Positions 45,249-56,284 of a DNA stretch of 64,000 nucleotides are shown here, piece by piece. The DNA is from Malus domestica (lineage: Eukaryota; Streptophyta; Magnoliopsida; Rosales; Rosaceae). The stretch is from contig NC_091674.1 in assembly GCF_042453785.1 (NCBI RefSeq), positions 28,035,501 through 28,099,500 on the forward strand, written 5' to 3'. A model generated the notes under the pieces. It saw only the letters and a list, made by a program, of their open reading frames with translations, was not told the origin of the DNA and did no database searches. Within the stretch, counting starts at the first letter, position 1. Every line of letters starts with the position of its first letter. The position numbers and the translations under genes are program-made.

Positions 45249-47790
45249 GCAATAGTGAAGCCTCGTATTCTACTCCATCATTGGATGCTTCGAAGTTTAA
45301 AGTACCGTGGACTTGGTTGGTGCAGTTAAGAGCCGTATGGCAAGATTAGCACGGTTAGGAGCCATAGTGACAGATTAAGGGCGGTTGGGAGTCATGGAGC
45401 AGGTAAGCACGACTGTAGGTGTAGAGTTGGGGGTCATCTTGGGCCAGGTTATGTGCAACATGAGGAATTAGACCACTAGGTTCGTGGTGCTCGGCTACTG
45501 GTGATGTGCTACTCCAATATTGAATTTTCTAGAGAGATGAAAACAAGACATGCCCTTGGTTTTTAAAGGTTGGGCTGGTGTATTCTTCTGGTACACGTCT
45601 GCCCCCAACGCGCCATTAGGTTGAGTTGCTTCATTTGTAGAAACAAAAGTAATCTTTGTATCTACCAGTGTATGTGGGATGGTTCTGTTTGCTCAATCTT
45701 GTCAATGAAATGTGACCTACTTATGTTGGTCATGTTTTATTGGAGTGCCTCGTTAGTAGCTTCGTTGTGCTGGAAATCGCGTAATTGTTTGGTCGGGAGT
45801 CTCTCAACTTTTTCCTGAATTTTCCTCTGCTAGGGCAACGGAGCTTCCGGCTACCCATGGTCGTGACCTGTTGGTCTAGTCTGCTCTTCCCTGTGCTCGG
45901 CTCATCAATGACGCGACTGTGATGCATGTGGTACGTTCTTGGCAGGCGAGCGGGTTACTTGTAGGCTACCGGTTGAACTTAAGCCAGATTGAGTGACTGA
46001 TTCTTTCTGTATGTTGTACTGCCTACTCCGATGTGAGGTTAATAATACTATTTGCCGACCTAGCTACGAATGAACATTTTACCTGGAAGATTTTCCATGT
46101 TGATAATTAGAATGTGGCCTCAACCGTGAATGTATGCTCGTCCGTGGGCTTAATTATGAGTGCACACTCCTTCACGCACTAAAATAAGAGCATACGATAT
46201 CCCGAAGACCTAAGCGGGAGTGTACATTTCCAGAATGCTTGGTTCGTGGCTGGTTGAATGGCTGCTTGCCGGGACACTGTTGGAGAGTTTCGTCGTTTGC
46301 TCTTGTCCTGCTTCGAGACACCTCGATGAGGCACACTGCATCTCGGTACATTGCAAAAGCTGATTCACCAAGGTTGTCTACTGCGCGAGGGTGCTTGTCA
46401 ACTCTATGACTTGTCGAGATAAATATTGTTCGTCATGTAGGATGAAAGAGCTTGGATGATAGGTTTCTCCATATGTGGTAGAAGTGTAGTGGACTCCGTG
46501 TGCAAAATTTTGAGCCAAGATAGTCAAATCCGTAAAAACTCGGGGTGAAAATACTCCCGGTTCAATCGTTTATCCTGAAATCTAAAGCCAAGACTGTTAA
46601 ACCGATCTTGGATCAGTCATGATTGCCAAGTGGACCATGGGAGCAGGTTGGGCTGTGGAAGTGAGCCGAGCCATGTATGGGGCACGAAGATGCAGTGCGG
46701 CGCTGAAAGTGTGTTGGATCTGCGTTGCTAGGGCTACTACCTGAGCTGAGAAGATTGTTGGCGAGGCTCGAGCCTGCAATGCACCTTAGGTCTGCGTTGT
46801 TGGGGCAGCAGCTTGGGCCGGCTCATGACGGTCCTGGCTCGGCTGCCTTGCAGCATGGGCTACTTGGGCCTCCTATTGGGTTGCTAGGGCAGCTACTCCC
46901 TACTCTCAGTAAGCTTACTGCCATGGAGTTGGCTCACTCCCCACTGCCACGGTGGTCCTCGTGGTTGCCATGGTGGTGGTGTTTCGTGGTGGCAAAGTTG
47001 CTCATCTTGTCATTGCGTTAAGCCTCGTGGATCGTCGTGGTGAGGCTACATCGCGTCCTCTATCATTTGATCCAGATCATAGTAAGTTTCATTCGTTTTG
47101 GTTTCCAAATTTCCCCCATTTGTATTTGTCTCCTACATCTATTCAAAGAACTAAAATATTCTTGGAATAAGAATGTATGAAAAATTTATGAACGAATGAG
47201 AAATAGAAACTTTGAATGCAAGAGTTTTCTTCAAGCGTGTGAATCAAACTCTCAATGAAAGCGCCAATTTGTGGATGCATATTTCCGCCATCTTCTCCTT
47301 TGACGAAAAATGCACCCGCAAAATAATAACACCTAAGATTAAGGCTAAAAGCGTCACGGGCCCACGATGAATAGGGGGCTTTGGCCGAAGAATTTCTGAT
47401 GCCATAGTTAGAATTCTAAAAAGAATGTGTTTAGGAGTTTGTGGGTAGCAAATGGTTTCACTTTTTAGTGGGATAATAGGGCTATTTATAGGAGAGTGGC
47501 CGACCCTATTTAGAGAATAGTTGATGGCCATATATGCTGTAATTGGAGAATAATTGCAAGATATTATGTGAAATAATATCTTGCAATTAACATGGTAAGT
47601 AATCCCAAATTAAATTGGAAGTTTTGGGAGTTACCTTTTGAATAAGGATTTGATGAGGAATGATGAGAGAGATTTAAATAAATATCATTTTGATCACCTT
47701 TGACTCTTCCTTAATTGAGCCATTATTGTCCGTTGCATGCGTGTGGGAATTCCGGTGTGATTCGAAACTAACTTTGTCCTTTTAACCTTA
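45249..47790 (-). mobile_element. Probable decayed LTR-retrotransposon fragment
   Basis: Moderately GC-rich, non-coding DNA unlike its AT-rich surroundings. Near 47255-47280 the minus strand reads ATGCATCCACAAATTGGCGC then TTTCATTGAGAG. This resembles the LTR end/primer-site junction AATTGGCGC... of plant gypsy elements. Upstream on the minus strand (47280-47700) is an AT-rich LTR-like part with a perfect hairpin (47551-47589). No gag or pol domain is visible, and short frames around 46600-47021 are low-complexity. Confidence in the class is low. Confidence 0.35.
47551..47589. repeat. Perfect 17-bp inverted repeat (hairpin), 5-nt loop
   Basis: TAATTGCAAGATATTAT, loop GTGAA, then ATAATATCTTGCAATTA. 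All 17 pairs match. It lies in the LTR-like fragment. There is no T-run suggesting a terminator role. Confidence 0.9.
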
Positions 47791-47959
47791 AAGTCCACAT
47801 GTCACCTAATTTACTTGATTATTTTTTGCTCCACAGTTCTCATTTGCAGTCAGAGTATGCCAACAACGGTGTACAAAGGTGATGTTGGAGACTGATGGGA
47901 ATTGCTCCAACGATGGGTCCTTATGGAGGGGAGTACATGGGAGATTTTGGAGACAGTTA

Positions 47960-48352
47960 ACGCTTCTTGTACTCGGCTCCAAGAGATGAAGCACTCTCAA
48001 AAAGAATTTTCTATTCGCTTACTTTGTCCAACTGCATATATCGGAGGTGTGATTGGAAAGTGTGGTATACCATAATTAACCAAATCAGACAGGTTCTGGG
48101 GCTGTCATTAAAGTCAATGGTTGAGCTACTGAAAGAGATGATTGCTTAATACTGTATTAGCAAAGCAGTTATTTGAAGACACATTCTCAGCATCTGTAGA
48201 AGCAGCAGTGGGTTTGCAACCCAGATGCAGCGAAAAAGTAGAAAGAAATTTAGGAATTGTCTCATCACAACCCGTTTACTTATTCCAACCTCACGATTGG
48301 CTGCCTAATTGGGAAAGGTGGAGCTATTGTAACTGAGATGAGCAAACCAATT
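47960..48352 (+). pseudogene. KH-domain RNA-binding protein pseudogene fragment (HEN4/RCF3-type)
   Basis: The first KH core, EFSIRLLCPTAYIGGVIGKC (48004 onward), matches the RLLCP...GGVIGKGG pattern of plant multi-KH proteins; the second Gly of GKGG is lost (GKCG). A linker with LQPRCSEKVERNLGIVSS (about 48210-48265) is typical of these proteins. A second KH core starts TRLLIPTS (48269 onward), shifts frame by one base, and continues TIGCLIGKGGAIVTEM (to about 48340). Frameshifts and in-frame stops show it is non-functional. It lies inside the inverted-arm interval, so it could be a captured gene fragment. Confidence 0.7.
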
Positions 48353-48737
48353 TTTCTTACCAATCACAAAAACTAGTATCAAGTTAAAGAATAGAAAATA
48401 AAATAATGGAATTGTTTGATATTTAATTTATTTTTTAAATATATTTAATAATGATAAAGATTTGTTTTTGAAAAAAAATTACACATAGAGTATACTTTTA
48501 ATACTTCATTTTATATTGAAACAATACTTTTTAAACATTTTAAGAAGAGACAAAATTAATACATATGGAAGATGACATCATTGACTTCTTTTTCTATGGA
48601 GTTTAAGTTACGAAGATACCCTTTATAGTTGTAAAGGCTTTTCACATTGTGCTCCCCTCTCTCTTTCTCTTTTCACAAAGGAAAGATCAGGCAGAGAAAC
48701 AAGTTTTTGTCTTGGGAGATCAGAAGAAAGCAGGGCA

Positions 48738-49031
48738 TGTAACATCTCACATCGCCCAGGGGAGTAGATCCTCTAAGCTTTATATGTACATGCCCACCTC
48801 TTCTTAGCACGAGGCTTTTTGGGAGCTCACTGGCTTCGGGTTCCATTGGAACTCCGAAGTTAAGCGAGTTCGTACGAGAGCAATCCCAGGATAGGTGACC
48901 CAGTGGGAAGTTCTCATGTGAGTTCCCAGAAATAAAACTGTGAGGGAGTGATCGGGACCCAAAACAGACAATATTATGCTACGGCGAAGTCGAGCCTAGG
49001 ATGTGGTGGGAGCTCGGACCGGGATGTGACA
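48738..49031 (+). mobile_element. Cassandra TRIM solo LTR containing a 5S rRNA-like promoter, TSD GGGCA
   Basis: The element starts TGTAACATCTCACATCGCCC and ends CGGACCGGGATGTGACA. GGGCA flanks both sides (48733-48737 and 49032-49036). The interior 48820-48930 is 5S-rRNA-like: GGAACTCCGAAGTTAAGCGA, GAGAGCAATCCCAGGATAGG, TGACCCAGTGGGAAGT. This is the defining trait of Cassandra elements, whose LTRs carry a Pol III 5S-type promoter. Only one LTR is present, so it is a solo LTR. It is not a functional 5S gene. Confidence 0.95.
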
Positions 49032-49308
49032 GGGCAGCCATAAGCAAGAGAACTTCGCTGAGCCCACAATGGAAGTAAAGAATTCTCATAAACGTAACTT
49101 CGACGGTTCCCAAAATTCCACACACCTAGTTTTTTTTTTTTTTTTTTGGAAGACTGGAATAAACAACCAGGGCAACAGCCAACAACACAAGGAACGTCCA
49201 CAAAGGGACGAAAAAAGCAAAACAAAGAAGGGCAGAATGCAGGACACCAACAAGACGCTGCCACAAAGGCACAACGCTGTCCCAACACACCATCACAGCA
49301 CTGAACGC

Positions 49309-52300
49309 TTACGGGGGGCAAGGAAGGCCATCCTTATCGAGAATGTGAACCAATGAAGATGGGGGACGTCGGTCCCAAAATTGATCGCACATCTCCATAT
49401 TCTTCCTCGACGCCAAAAGGTCCGCCAATTGGTTGGCCAGTCTTGGAACCCAAGACCAGCGACAGTCCTGAAAAGAGACCCCTACTCTCAAAATATTCTG
49501 AAAAATAGGGAACACTTCCCATCTGCCCTTTGAAATATCCCCCCGTAAAGAAGAGACAATCTCCAAAGAATCTGATTCCGCAATAACCCTTCGAAACCCC
49601 AACTTGGCAGCTAACTCGCACCCCCTCAACAAAGCCAAAGCCTCCGCAAACACCGCCGACTGCACCACAACAGCGATCTTATGAGCCGCCACAAACTGGC
49701 CCAGATGATCCCGCAACACTGCTGCCAAACAAGCCTTGCCATCAACCGGGGACCAGCTAGCATCCACATTAATTTTAATGAAGGAATTAGGCGGGGGACA
49801 CCAACGAGGAACAAGACCAAGATCAGCAATATTAGAAGTGACTCTTTGGAAGCATTGAGTCCTAGCCTCCCAGAAGGAAGCGACAGAGAAAGAAATAGCA
49901 TGCATCACCTGGGAAGGGACAACCGCCACATCATTGAAAACAAAATTGCACCTAGCCTTCCAAATGTGCCAACAGGAAAAGGCAATAACCGAGAGGATCT
50001 TCGACCTATCCTTTTTATAGGGTCCCCCAATAAAAAGACCCTGGAACCAACCGAGGAAGGAAGACGGCCCATTCCTAAAAAACCGAAGCCCGAGTTGACC
50101 CCCAAACCACACTGGTGACACCCAAGGACAAAGCAGCAACATGTGAACTACTGATTCCTCCTGAGATTTACAGATTGGGCAAACAGGTGAGGAGGTCGAT
50201 CGTCTCAAGAATAAACCTCGCATTGTGGACAACATCTCATTGATTGCTCTCCAGATGAAGTTACGAATTTTGGGAGGAGCATCAATTTTCCAAACACCCT
50301 TCCAAAACAAAGCATCTGAAGAGGTAGATGCTCCCACCCCCAGCCGCCGAGAGTGAAGCCAGTGGTAGCCCGATCTAACTGAGTAACAGCCCCCTTTCTC
50401 CAGAGGCCATATCAGACGATCACAGGTAGAAAAATTTCCCAAATGAGTGTCTTGAATAGCAGTGATCTCCTCATCTGAAATGAAAGGGCGTAAGAATTCG
50501 ATACCCCAGGATCCGGTACTCTCCCTTATAAGGGAGGAAACCTTCATATTCACAGTAACAGGAATATTACCACGGGGAACAGGATGCCCAAGAGGGAGAG
50601 AAGGCAGCCATCTATCAATCCAAAGTCTAGTATCCCTGCCATTCAGAATCTGTCAATGGGCACCAGCTTTGAGGATATCCCGCCCCACCAACAGGCTAGC
50701 CCAAGCCCACGAGGCCCGACTCCCAAGCTTAGCATCAAAGAAGGAGGAGTAAGGAAAATAACGGGCCTTAAGAGTCCTAGCCCATAAAGAGTTGGGATTA
50801 TGAATAAGCCACCAACATTGCTTAACAAGCAAAGCGTCGTTAAAATCCTGGAAGTTCCGAAATCCTAGACCTCCATCACACTTAGGTCGACTCAACTGAT
50901 CCCAACTCATCCAATGGATCTTCCTCCGGGCTTCAGAATCTCCCCACCAAAATCGAGCAGCAATAGAGTCCAGGTCTTTACACACAGCCTTCGGGAATTT
51001 GAAAAGATTCATAGGGTAAGACGGAATAGCTTGAATCACTGCTTTAATTAAAACTTCTTTACCCGCAAGAGAAAGGGAAGACTGTTTCCATCCCTGAACT
51101 TTTCCAAGCATTCTGCCCTTCAAGTAAGCAAGGCTTTGTCTTTTAGATCTCCCCCAAATAGCTGGAAGACCGAGATAATCCCCCGGGTCAGAAACCGAAT
51201 TCATTCCGAGGATGGAACTAAGTTGAGCACGCAACTGAGGAGGTGCATTTCTGCCAAAATACACACTGGACTTGCGGAGGCTAACCTGTTGTCCCGAAGC
51301 TAAGCAATACTTGTTGAGAATATGCATGATATTTTCACAATTCTGGCAATTAGCCTGGAGAAAAATTAAAGTGTCATCCGCAAAGAACAAGTGCGATAAA
51401 GTAGGACCTGACAGATTCATTCTAACTCCAGTGAGCAGCCCATCTTCAACACCTCGCTGGATTAGCCGGGATAGAACATCACTAACTAAGAGAAACAAAT
51501 AAGGTGATAGAGGGTCACCCTGCCGGATTCCCCGAGAAGGGGTAAACCGATGCCCTGGTTTCCCATTTAGTAACACAGCAAACTCCACAGTAGTCACACA
51601 ATTCATAATCAAGTTCGTCCAGCCCCTACAAAAGCCCATCTTCAGCAAAACCGCTTATAAAAAGTCTCATTCAACCCGATCATATGCCTTGTGCATATCA
51701 AGTTTAATACCCAATTCAAACTTCCGCTTAGCTTTACGCAGCTTCAGAAAATGGAACAATTCGTGAGCAATCCCAATATTATCTTGGATTTGCCTATCCG
51801 TAACCAAAGCATTCTGCATAGGCGAGATTAACTCCGGCAACAACGGCTTCATCCGATTGGCCAAAACCTTCGAAAGAATTTTAAAAGAAAAATTGCACAA
51901 GCTGATAGGCCGGTACTAAGCCACTGACTCCGGACTTGCAACTTTAGGAATCAACACAATATGCGTAGAGTTAATCCTCTTAGAGATGCCCACCCCCATC
52001 ATGAAGTCCCCCACTAAGCCCTTCACCTCCGCCAATATGATATCCCACTAGGAGTGGAAAAAGAGACCTTGGAAACCATCCGGCCCCGGAGCTTTCAATC
52101 CACCCATTTGAAAAACAGCATCCTTAATTTCCTTATCGGACACCTGTTTAATAAGCTCGGCATTCATCCCGTCCGACACCAAAGGCTCAATGCAATCAAT
52201 CGTATCTCCCTAATCCCTGCTGCCTGCCGAGGTAAACAAGGCTTGAAAATGATCCTCCACTAGACCCAAAACCTGATTCTCATCTTCCACCCAAAGCCCG

Positions 52301-53457
52301 TCATCTCCCTTAAATTTGGCCATCTTATTAAGCCTCCTCCTATGGAGAGTAGTACTATGGAAGAACGCCGTGTTCGCATCACCCTCCTAAAGCCATTTCA
52401 CCCTAGATCGCTGTAACCAATACATCTCCTCTTGTTCTCGCAATTGGTCAACTCTATTTGTTATAGCCTTTATCTCTTCCAAATTGTCCGCCCAGTTAAG
52501 TTGCAGACTATCCAGATGATTCACCAAAGCCTCAATCTCCAGCCCTCTTTTCTTAAACTTGTTTCTACTCCAATTAATCAAAGAATACTTACTCCAATTA
52601 ATCAAAGAAGACTTACAGACCGAGAGTTTATGGTGCCACGAATCCAACCAGTTATCCTTGCCTTGCAAACTCCAGCTTTTTTGCACAACATCTCGACAAT
52701 CTGCCTCCTTAGCCCAGAAAGCCTCAAATCTAAAAGGCCTTTTACCTTTTCGGAACGGAGGCTTAGATTGAACCACCACTGGCCAATGATCAGAACCAAT
52801 AGCCGTTTCATGAATGACCACAGAATTGGGCCAGAGGTCCTGCCACCTAACATTAAAAGCTGCCCGATCCAACCTTTCCTCAATAAGTTGCCCAGCCCTT
52901 ATCCCACGCCAAGTGAATTTAGGCCCTATGAATCCCAGATCCATCAACTCCGCCGCGAACAAAAAATTACTAAGGAAGGCAGGTATATTATACAAAACGC
53001 TGGTTCCTCCTGATTTTTCAGAATCCCACATAAACTCGTTAAAATCCCCGCCACAAAGCCACGGGATATCCGTCGGGCCAAACGAATTTTGGAGCCAATT
53101 CCAAAACTCCACCTTTTCGGCACGATAGGAAGTGCCATAAACAAAAGTACCTCGCACCCAGGAACTAACCTCCTCCAGATAATAACAAACATCAATGACA
53201 TGCTTCGAGGAAAAGAGGACAATAACCCTAAGCGTGTCTTGCCACCACAGACTCAATCCACCAGCCCTGCCAACCGGAGGAACATGAAAACCATTAGAAT
53301 AACCCAATCTCCTTCGAATACCATCAAGCCTATGATCTTTCATTTTAGTCTCAGACAGAAAGATCATAGTGGGTCTATGCTTTCGAATCAGCCCACGAAG
53401 GGCCCTAACTACCGTGTCTGACCCAAGACCACGGCAGTTCCATAGTAGGTGAGTCAT
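49309..53457 (-). pseudogene. L1 LINE ORF2 (endonuclease, reverse transcriptase, RNase H), seven nonsense codons
   Basis: Starts at ATG 53457 (MTHLLWNCRGLGSDTVVRAL). The endonuclease has FLSETKMKDHRL, GGDFNEFMWDSEKSGG, ERLDRAAFN and GSDHWPVVVQ, all catalytic blocks intact. The reverse transcriptase has LDMHKAYDRVE, RGIRQGDPLSPYLF and the catalytic FFADDTLIF at about 51375. The zf-RVT region reads FWKGVWKIDAPPKIRNFIWR with CPICKSQEESVVHMLLLCPW. RNase H has INVDASWSP, AVFAEALALLRGCELA and ESDSLEIV. The whole ORF stays in one frame; stops lie at plus-strand triplets 52387, 52210, 52048, 51916, 51667, 51655 and 50653. No frameshift was needed, so decay is by point mutation. Confidence 0.93.
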
Positions 53458-53495
53458 GGCTTCCTTGCGGCTGTTGAAGGCCAGCCGCCACCGCC

Positions 53496-54998
53496 TTAGA
53501 ATGAACCTCCCTCATTCGAAGCTTGCAGAATCCTTCCTTCCTGCTCCCTATCTCCTTCCAAGCACGTCGCATGACCACTGGGATTCCGGAAACGCTCAAT
53601 GTCCTTTCGCAAAGCACCACTGTCTTTCTTCTTAATCTTCTTCTGAGCTGAGAGCGTCAAATCCATTGGTTTCATCTCCATCGGTCTCTTATTTCTACAG
53701 ACAGCTCTGGAATTGATTTGATGTGGATTCGTGACGTTCTGTCGAAACCCTTCATCCATATTAGAGCGATCTTCTATCTGGTGAGTAATATTCGCAACTT
53801 GAGCCTCAATATCCTCATGCTGGCCTAATCCCGCTAAAGGCCCCTGGGTTGGTGAGGAATGGCCCATCACAGACTCAATTTGAAGAACGTCTTTAATTGC
53901 AGCACCCCTGGTGGACGGGCCCAATTCCAGCGGGCTTTGAAAACCCGTTGAATTGAAAGTTTGAGGGCCTAAAAAACCATACCCCAAAACCAACTGCCTA
54001 TTGACAACTTGCATATTTTTTTCCATAACCCAATGAAAAGATTCCTTCCTCATGCTCATACCACTAGAACCGCCAATTTGTCCCCCACTCTGCAACTCCC
54101 TTGGACTGCGGACCTCTGCAAGACTGATGGGTCCCATATTGTGATATGCTGGTTCCCCGCTATCAATAGCCCCCGTGTCCCCCACGCGCTGCTTCCTTTC
54201 TCCCTTTTCTACCATCCTTGGCATACCAGCTAACCTCCTTTCATTAAGGCTACTTTGCACAGGTCGCAGATTTTCTGTTGTATCTCGAATCAGAGCTGCT
54301 TTAGTCCATTCTCCAAAACCCGCACCTCCACTCCTTCCCAGACCAAAGGAGCACTCCGTGTTTATATGCCCAATTCTGCCACACCGATAGCAAAAATCCT
54401 GAAGTTTTTCATACCTAAATTCAATCCAGGTATCCTGATTCTGCTTCCGTGGCAACCAACAGCTCGTAACTAATGGTTTAGTAGTGTTAACCACCACTCT
54501 GACGCGCAAAAACCCCCGAGCCAGAGATAGGTCTTTCATCTCCTCAAATTGCCCAATCTCCTTCGCTAACCTCTTAATATTCGATTCCGAACTAAAACAT
54601 AACGGAACCCCCCTAATTTGGACCCAGAACGGGACCATTTCCCACTGAACTTCCTCCAAAGCTAAAGCCCAGGGCCACCTTGTAACAGAAAAGTTTTTCT
54701 TCATCACCGCCCACGGGACCCGGGAGAGGATTTTTCTCGCAGAGCTCTCATCCGGAACAATAATGCTGAATATGTTATCTTTCACCCATTTGATTTGCAC
54801 ATCTCCCAACTCTTTCCAAGCAGAACGCAAGATATTCCTTATCCCCCACCTATTCAGCGGCTTATCATGAAGAACTGCCCCCACCATCTGAACCCCATTT
54901 TCCATGGTTGTTAATTCCAGAGATTCTTCTAGTTGCACCACCAGATCCGCTACCTCCTCCGGCACCCTACCCCGATTATGTTCACGAACATCACTCAT
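53496..54998 (-). CDS. L1 LINE ORF1 protein (nucleic-acid chaperone with CCHC zinc knuckle), intact
   Basis: The likely start is ATG 54998 (MSDVREHNRGRVPEEVADLV), 500 residues; the frame stays open upstream to 55358 without similarity. The N-terminal half resembles the DUF4283 domain of plant retroelement proteins (LNRWGIRNILRSAWKELGDV, FWVQIRGVPLCFSSESNIKR), followed by a CCHC knuckle, CYRCGRIGHINTEC, near residues 220-233. The C-terminal half is polar and low in complexity. Its stop lies 39 bases upstream of the ORF2 ATG. It would coat the LINE RNA. That it is open while ORF2 is dead may be chance. Confidence 0.88.
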   Translation of the reverse strand: MSDVREHNRGRVPEEVADLVVQLEESLELTTMENGVQMVGAVLHDKPLNRWGIRNILRSAWKELGDVQIKWVKDNIFSIIVPDESSARKILSRVPWAVMKKNFSVTRWPWALALEEVQWEMVPFWVQIRGVPLCFSSESNIKRLAKEIGQFEEMKDLSLARGFLRVRVVVNTTKPLVTSCWLPRKQNQDTWIEFRYEKLQDFCYRCGRIGHINTECSFGLGRSGGAGFGEWTKAALIRDTTENLRPVQSSLNERRLAGMPRMVEKGERKQRVGDTGAIDSGEPAYHNMGPISLAEVRSPRELQSGGQIGGSSGMSMRKESFHWVMEKNMQVVNRQLVLGYGFLGPQTFNSTGFQSPLELGPSTRGAAIKDVLQIESVMGHSSPTQGPLAGLGQHEDIEAQVANITHQIEDRSNMDEGFRQNVTNPHQINSRAVCRNKRPMEMKPMDLTLSAQKKIKKKDSGALRKDIERFRNPSGHATCLEGDREQEGRILQASNEGGSF

Positions 54999-55673
54999 GG
55001 TATGACCCCAGGTACTTGAAAATAAGACAGTGAGAAGTATACCTTGAGCAGTAATCTCCTGATGTTGGTTTCTTCCACTGTTGCTCTTTAACCCAGCAAA
55101 GCCAATTCGTCTCCAGAAATAGATCCAGACGCGATTTTGAACCACCATAAAAGGTAATCTTACATTTAGAGCAATAACTGCTCTTAAATGGCTAAGGACA
55201 TTAAGCATTTTACCAAACCCCTGTGCTTCAACCTTCCCAATACAGTATTGCAATAAAGGCCACCCCACCCACCAGATCAGGAGCCTAGTTAAGGCGAGCC
55301 GAAATGGGACCCAAAAGGGGTACCGCATCTCCCAGAACCCCGAGCAAAGCGCCCCCAACCTAAACTTTCAACCAAAACCAAAAGGAGAAACACTCCAACA
55401 GACACCGAAACAGGAATTAGGGTAACAAATCAGAGTAAGCCAAAAACCACCAAAACTGAAATTAAGGGAACAAAAAAGAAGAAGCCAACAAACAGGAAAG
55501 CCGAGAACCGGACACTCCCACAGAGGAGAGAAAGGACACTCACACAGGAGGACTCTCACAGAGGAGAGAAAAGATCGCAAATCTTTTGTGATTTAAAAAA
55601 AAGCTAGAGATCTTTGCACTTTAATATTTCTCTGCATTTCTTTTGCACTGGTCTTTTTTTCACACCTAGTTTT

Positions 55674-56284
55674 CTTATCTGTATGCAAAGTTTGCCATTT
55701 TTGCTCAAATGTATATCAACGCATTTCTTGTTTTATTTTTATTTGATTATATTTTACAATATATTAAATTGTTAATTAAGAGTAAAAAAAAAAGGCTTCT
55801 TGAAATCCTTCATCCGATGTCTTAAGTCAACAAATTAACTTCTCTTTTATTCAATCTGTGAGACAACTCAAGGCTCATTAATCTGTAGCCACCAATAACC
55901 TGTTCATAATTTAATAACTCAATTTGAATATTGTGAATGTGGGGGGAAAATGTCATTCGTCCTCTTATTATTTTCGTTTTTCTCTTATTCACATCCATAT
56001 GAAAGGTCCCAGTTAGTTTCAGAAGTCTATAACTGCGTCACAAGTCCAAGCTAGTTTGATATTTTGCATCAAATGTATGCCCATGCCATCTAGTATTAAA
56101 AAATGAAACATGTTTTAAGTGTTCTTCCTGATGAATCTGTGAATCCGAGTTAGGAAAGAGGTAGGCTTTGGACCAGACAATGTTCAATCAGGAACTCTTT
56201 TTCCCCTCTCATCTCGGGTACGATGGACTTCATGCTTCCAGGAGAACGATGGATTTCTATACAAAACTGATTCTACATGTTTTT
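55674..56284. other. Spacer between L1 LINE and right minisatellite arm
   Basis: AT-rich sequence with no recognised gene or element boundary. Confidence 0.4.

Larger units (their letters stand above)
49121..55673 (-). mobile_element. Full-length L1-type LINE, TSD CACACCTAGTTTT
   Basis: CACACCTAGTTTT occurs at 49121-49133, just before the T-run (the poly(A) tail of the minus-strand element), and at 55661-55673 just beyond its 5' end, a 13-bp TSD. Between them lie a 5' leader, ORF1 with a zinc knuckle, and ORF2 with endonuclease, reverse transcriptase, zf-RVT and RNase H domains, the layout of plant L1 LINEs. The insertion is structurally complete (about 6.5 kb) but ORF2 carries seven premature stops. 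Confidence 0.95.

Noticed and set aside
46597..47021. Short Leu/Ala-rich open frames
   Set aside because: GC-rich low-complexity DNA in a decayed LTR element, with frames open by composition.
48820..48930. 5S rRNA gene
   Set aside because: The sequence diverges from 5S outside the promoter region and is embedded in a TSD-bounded Cassandra LTR.
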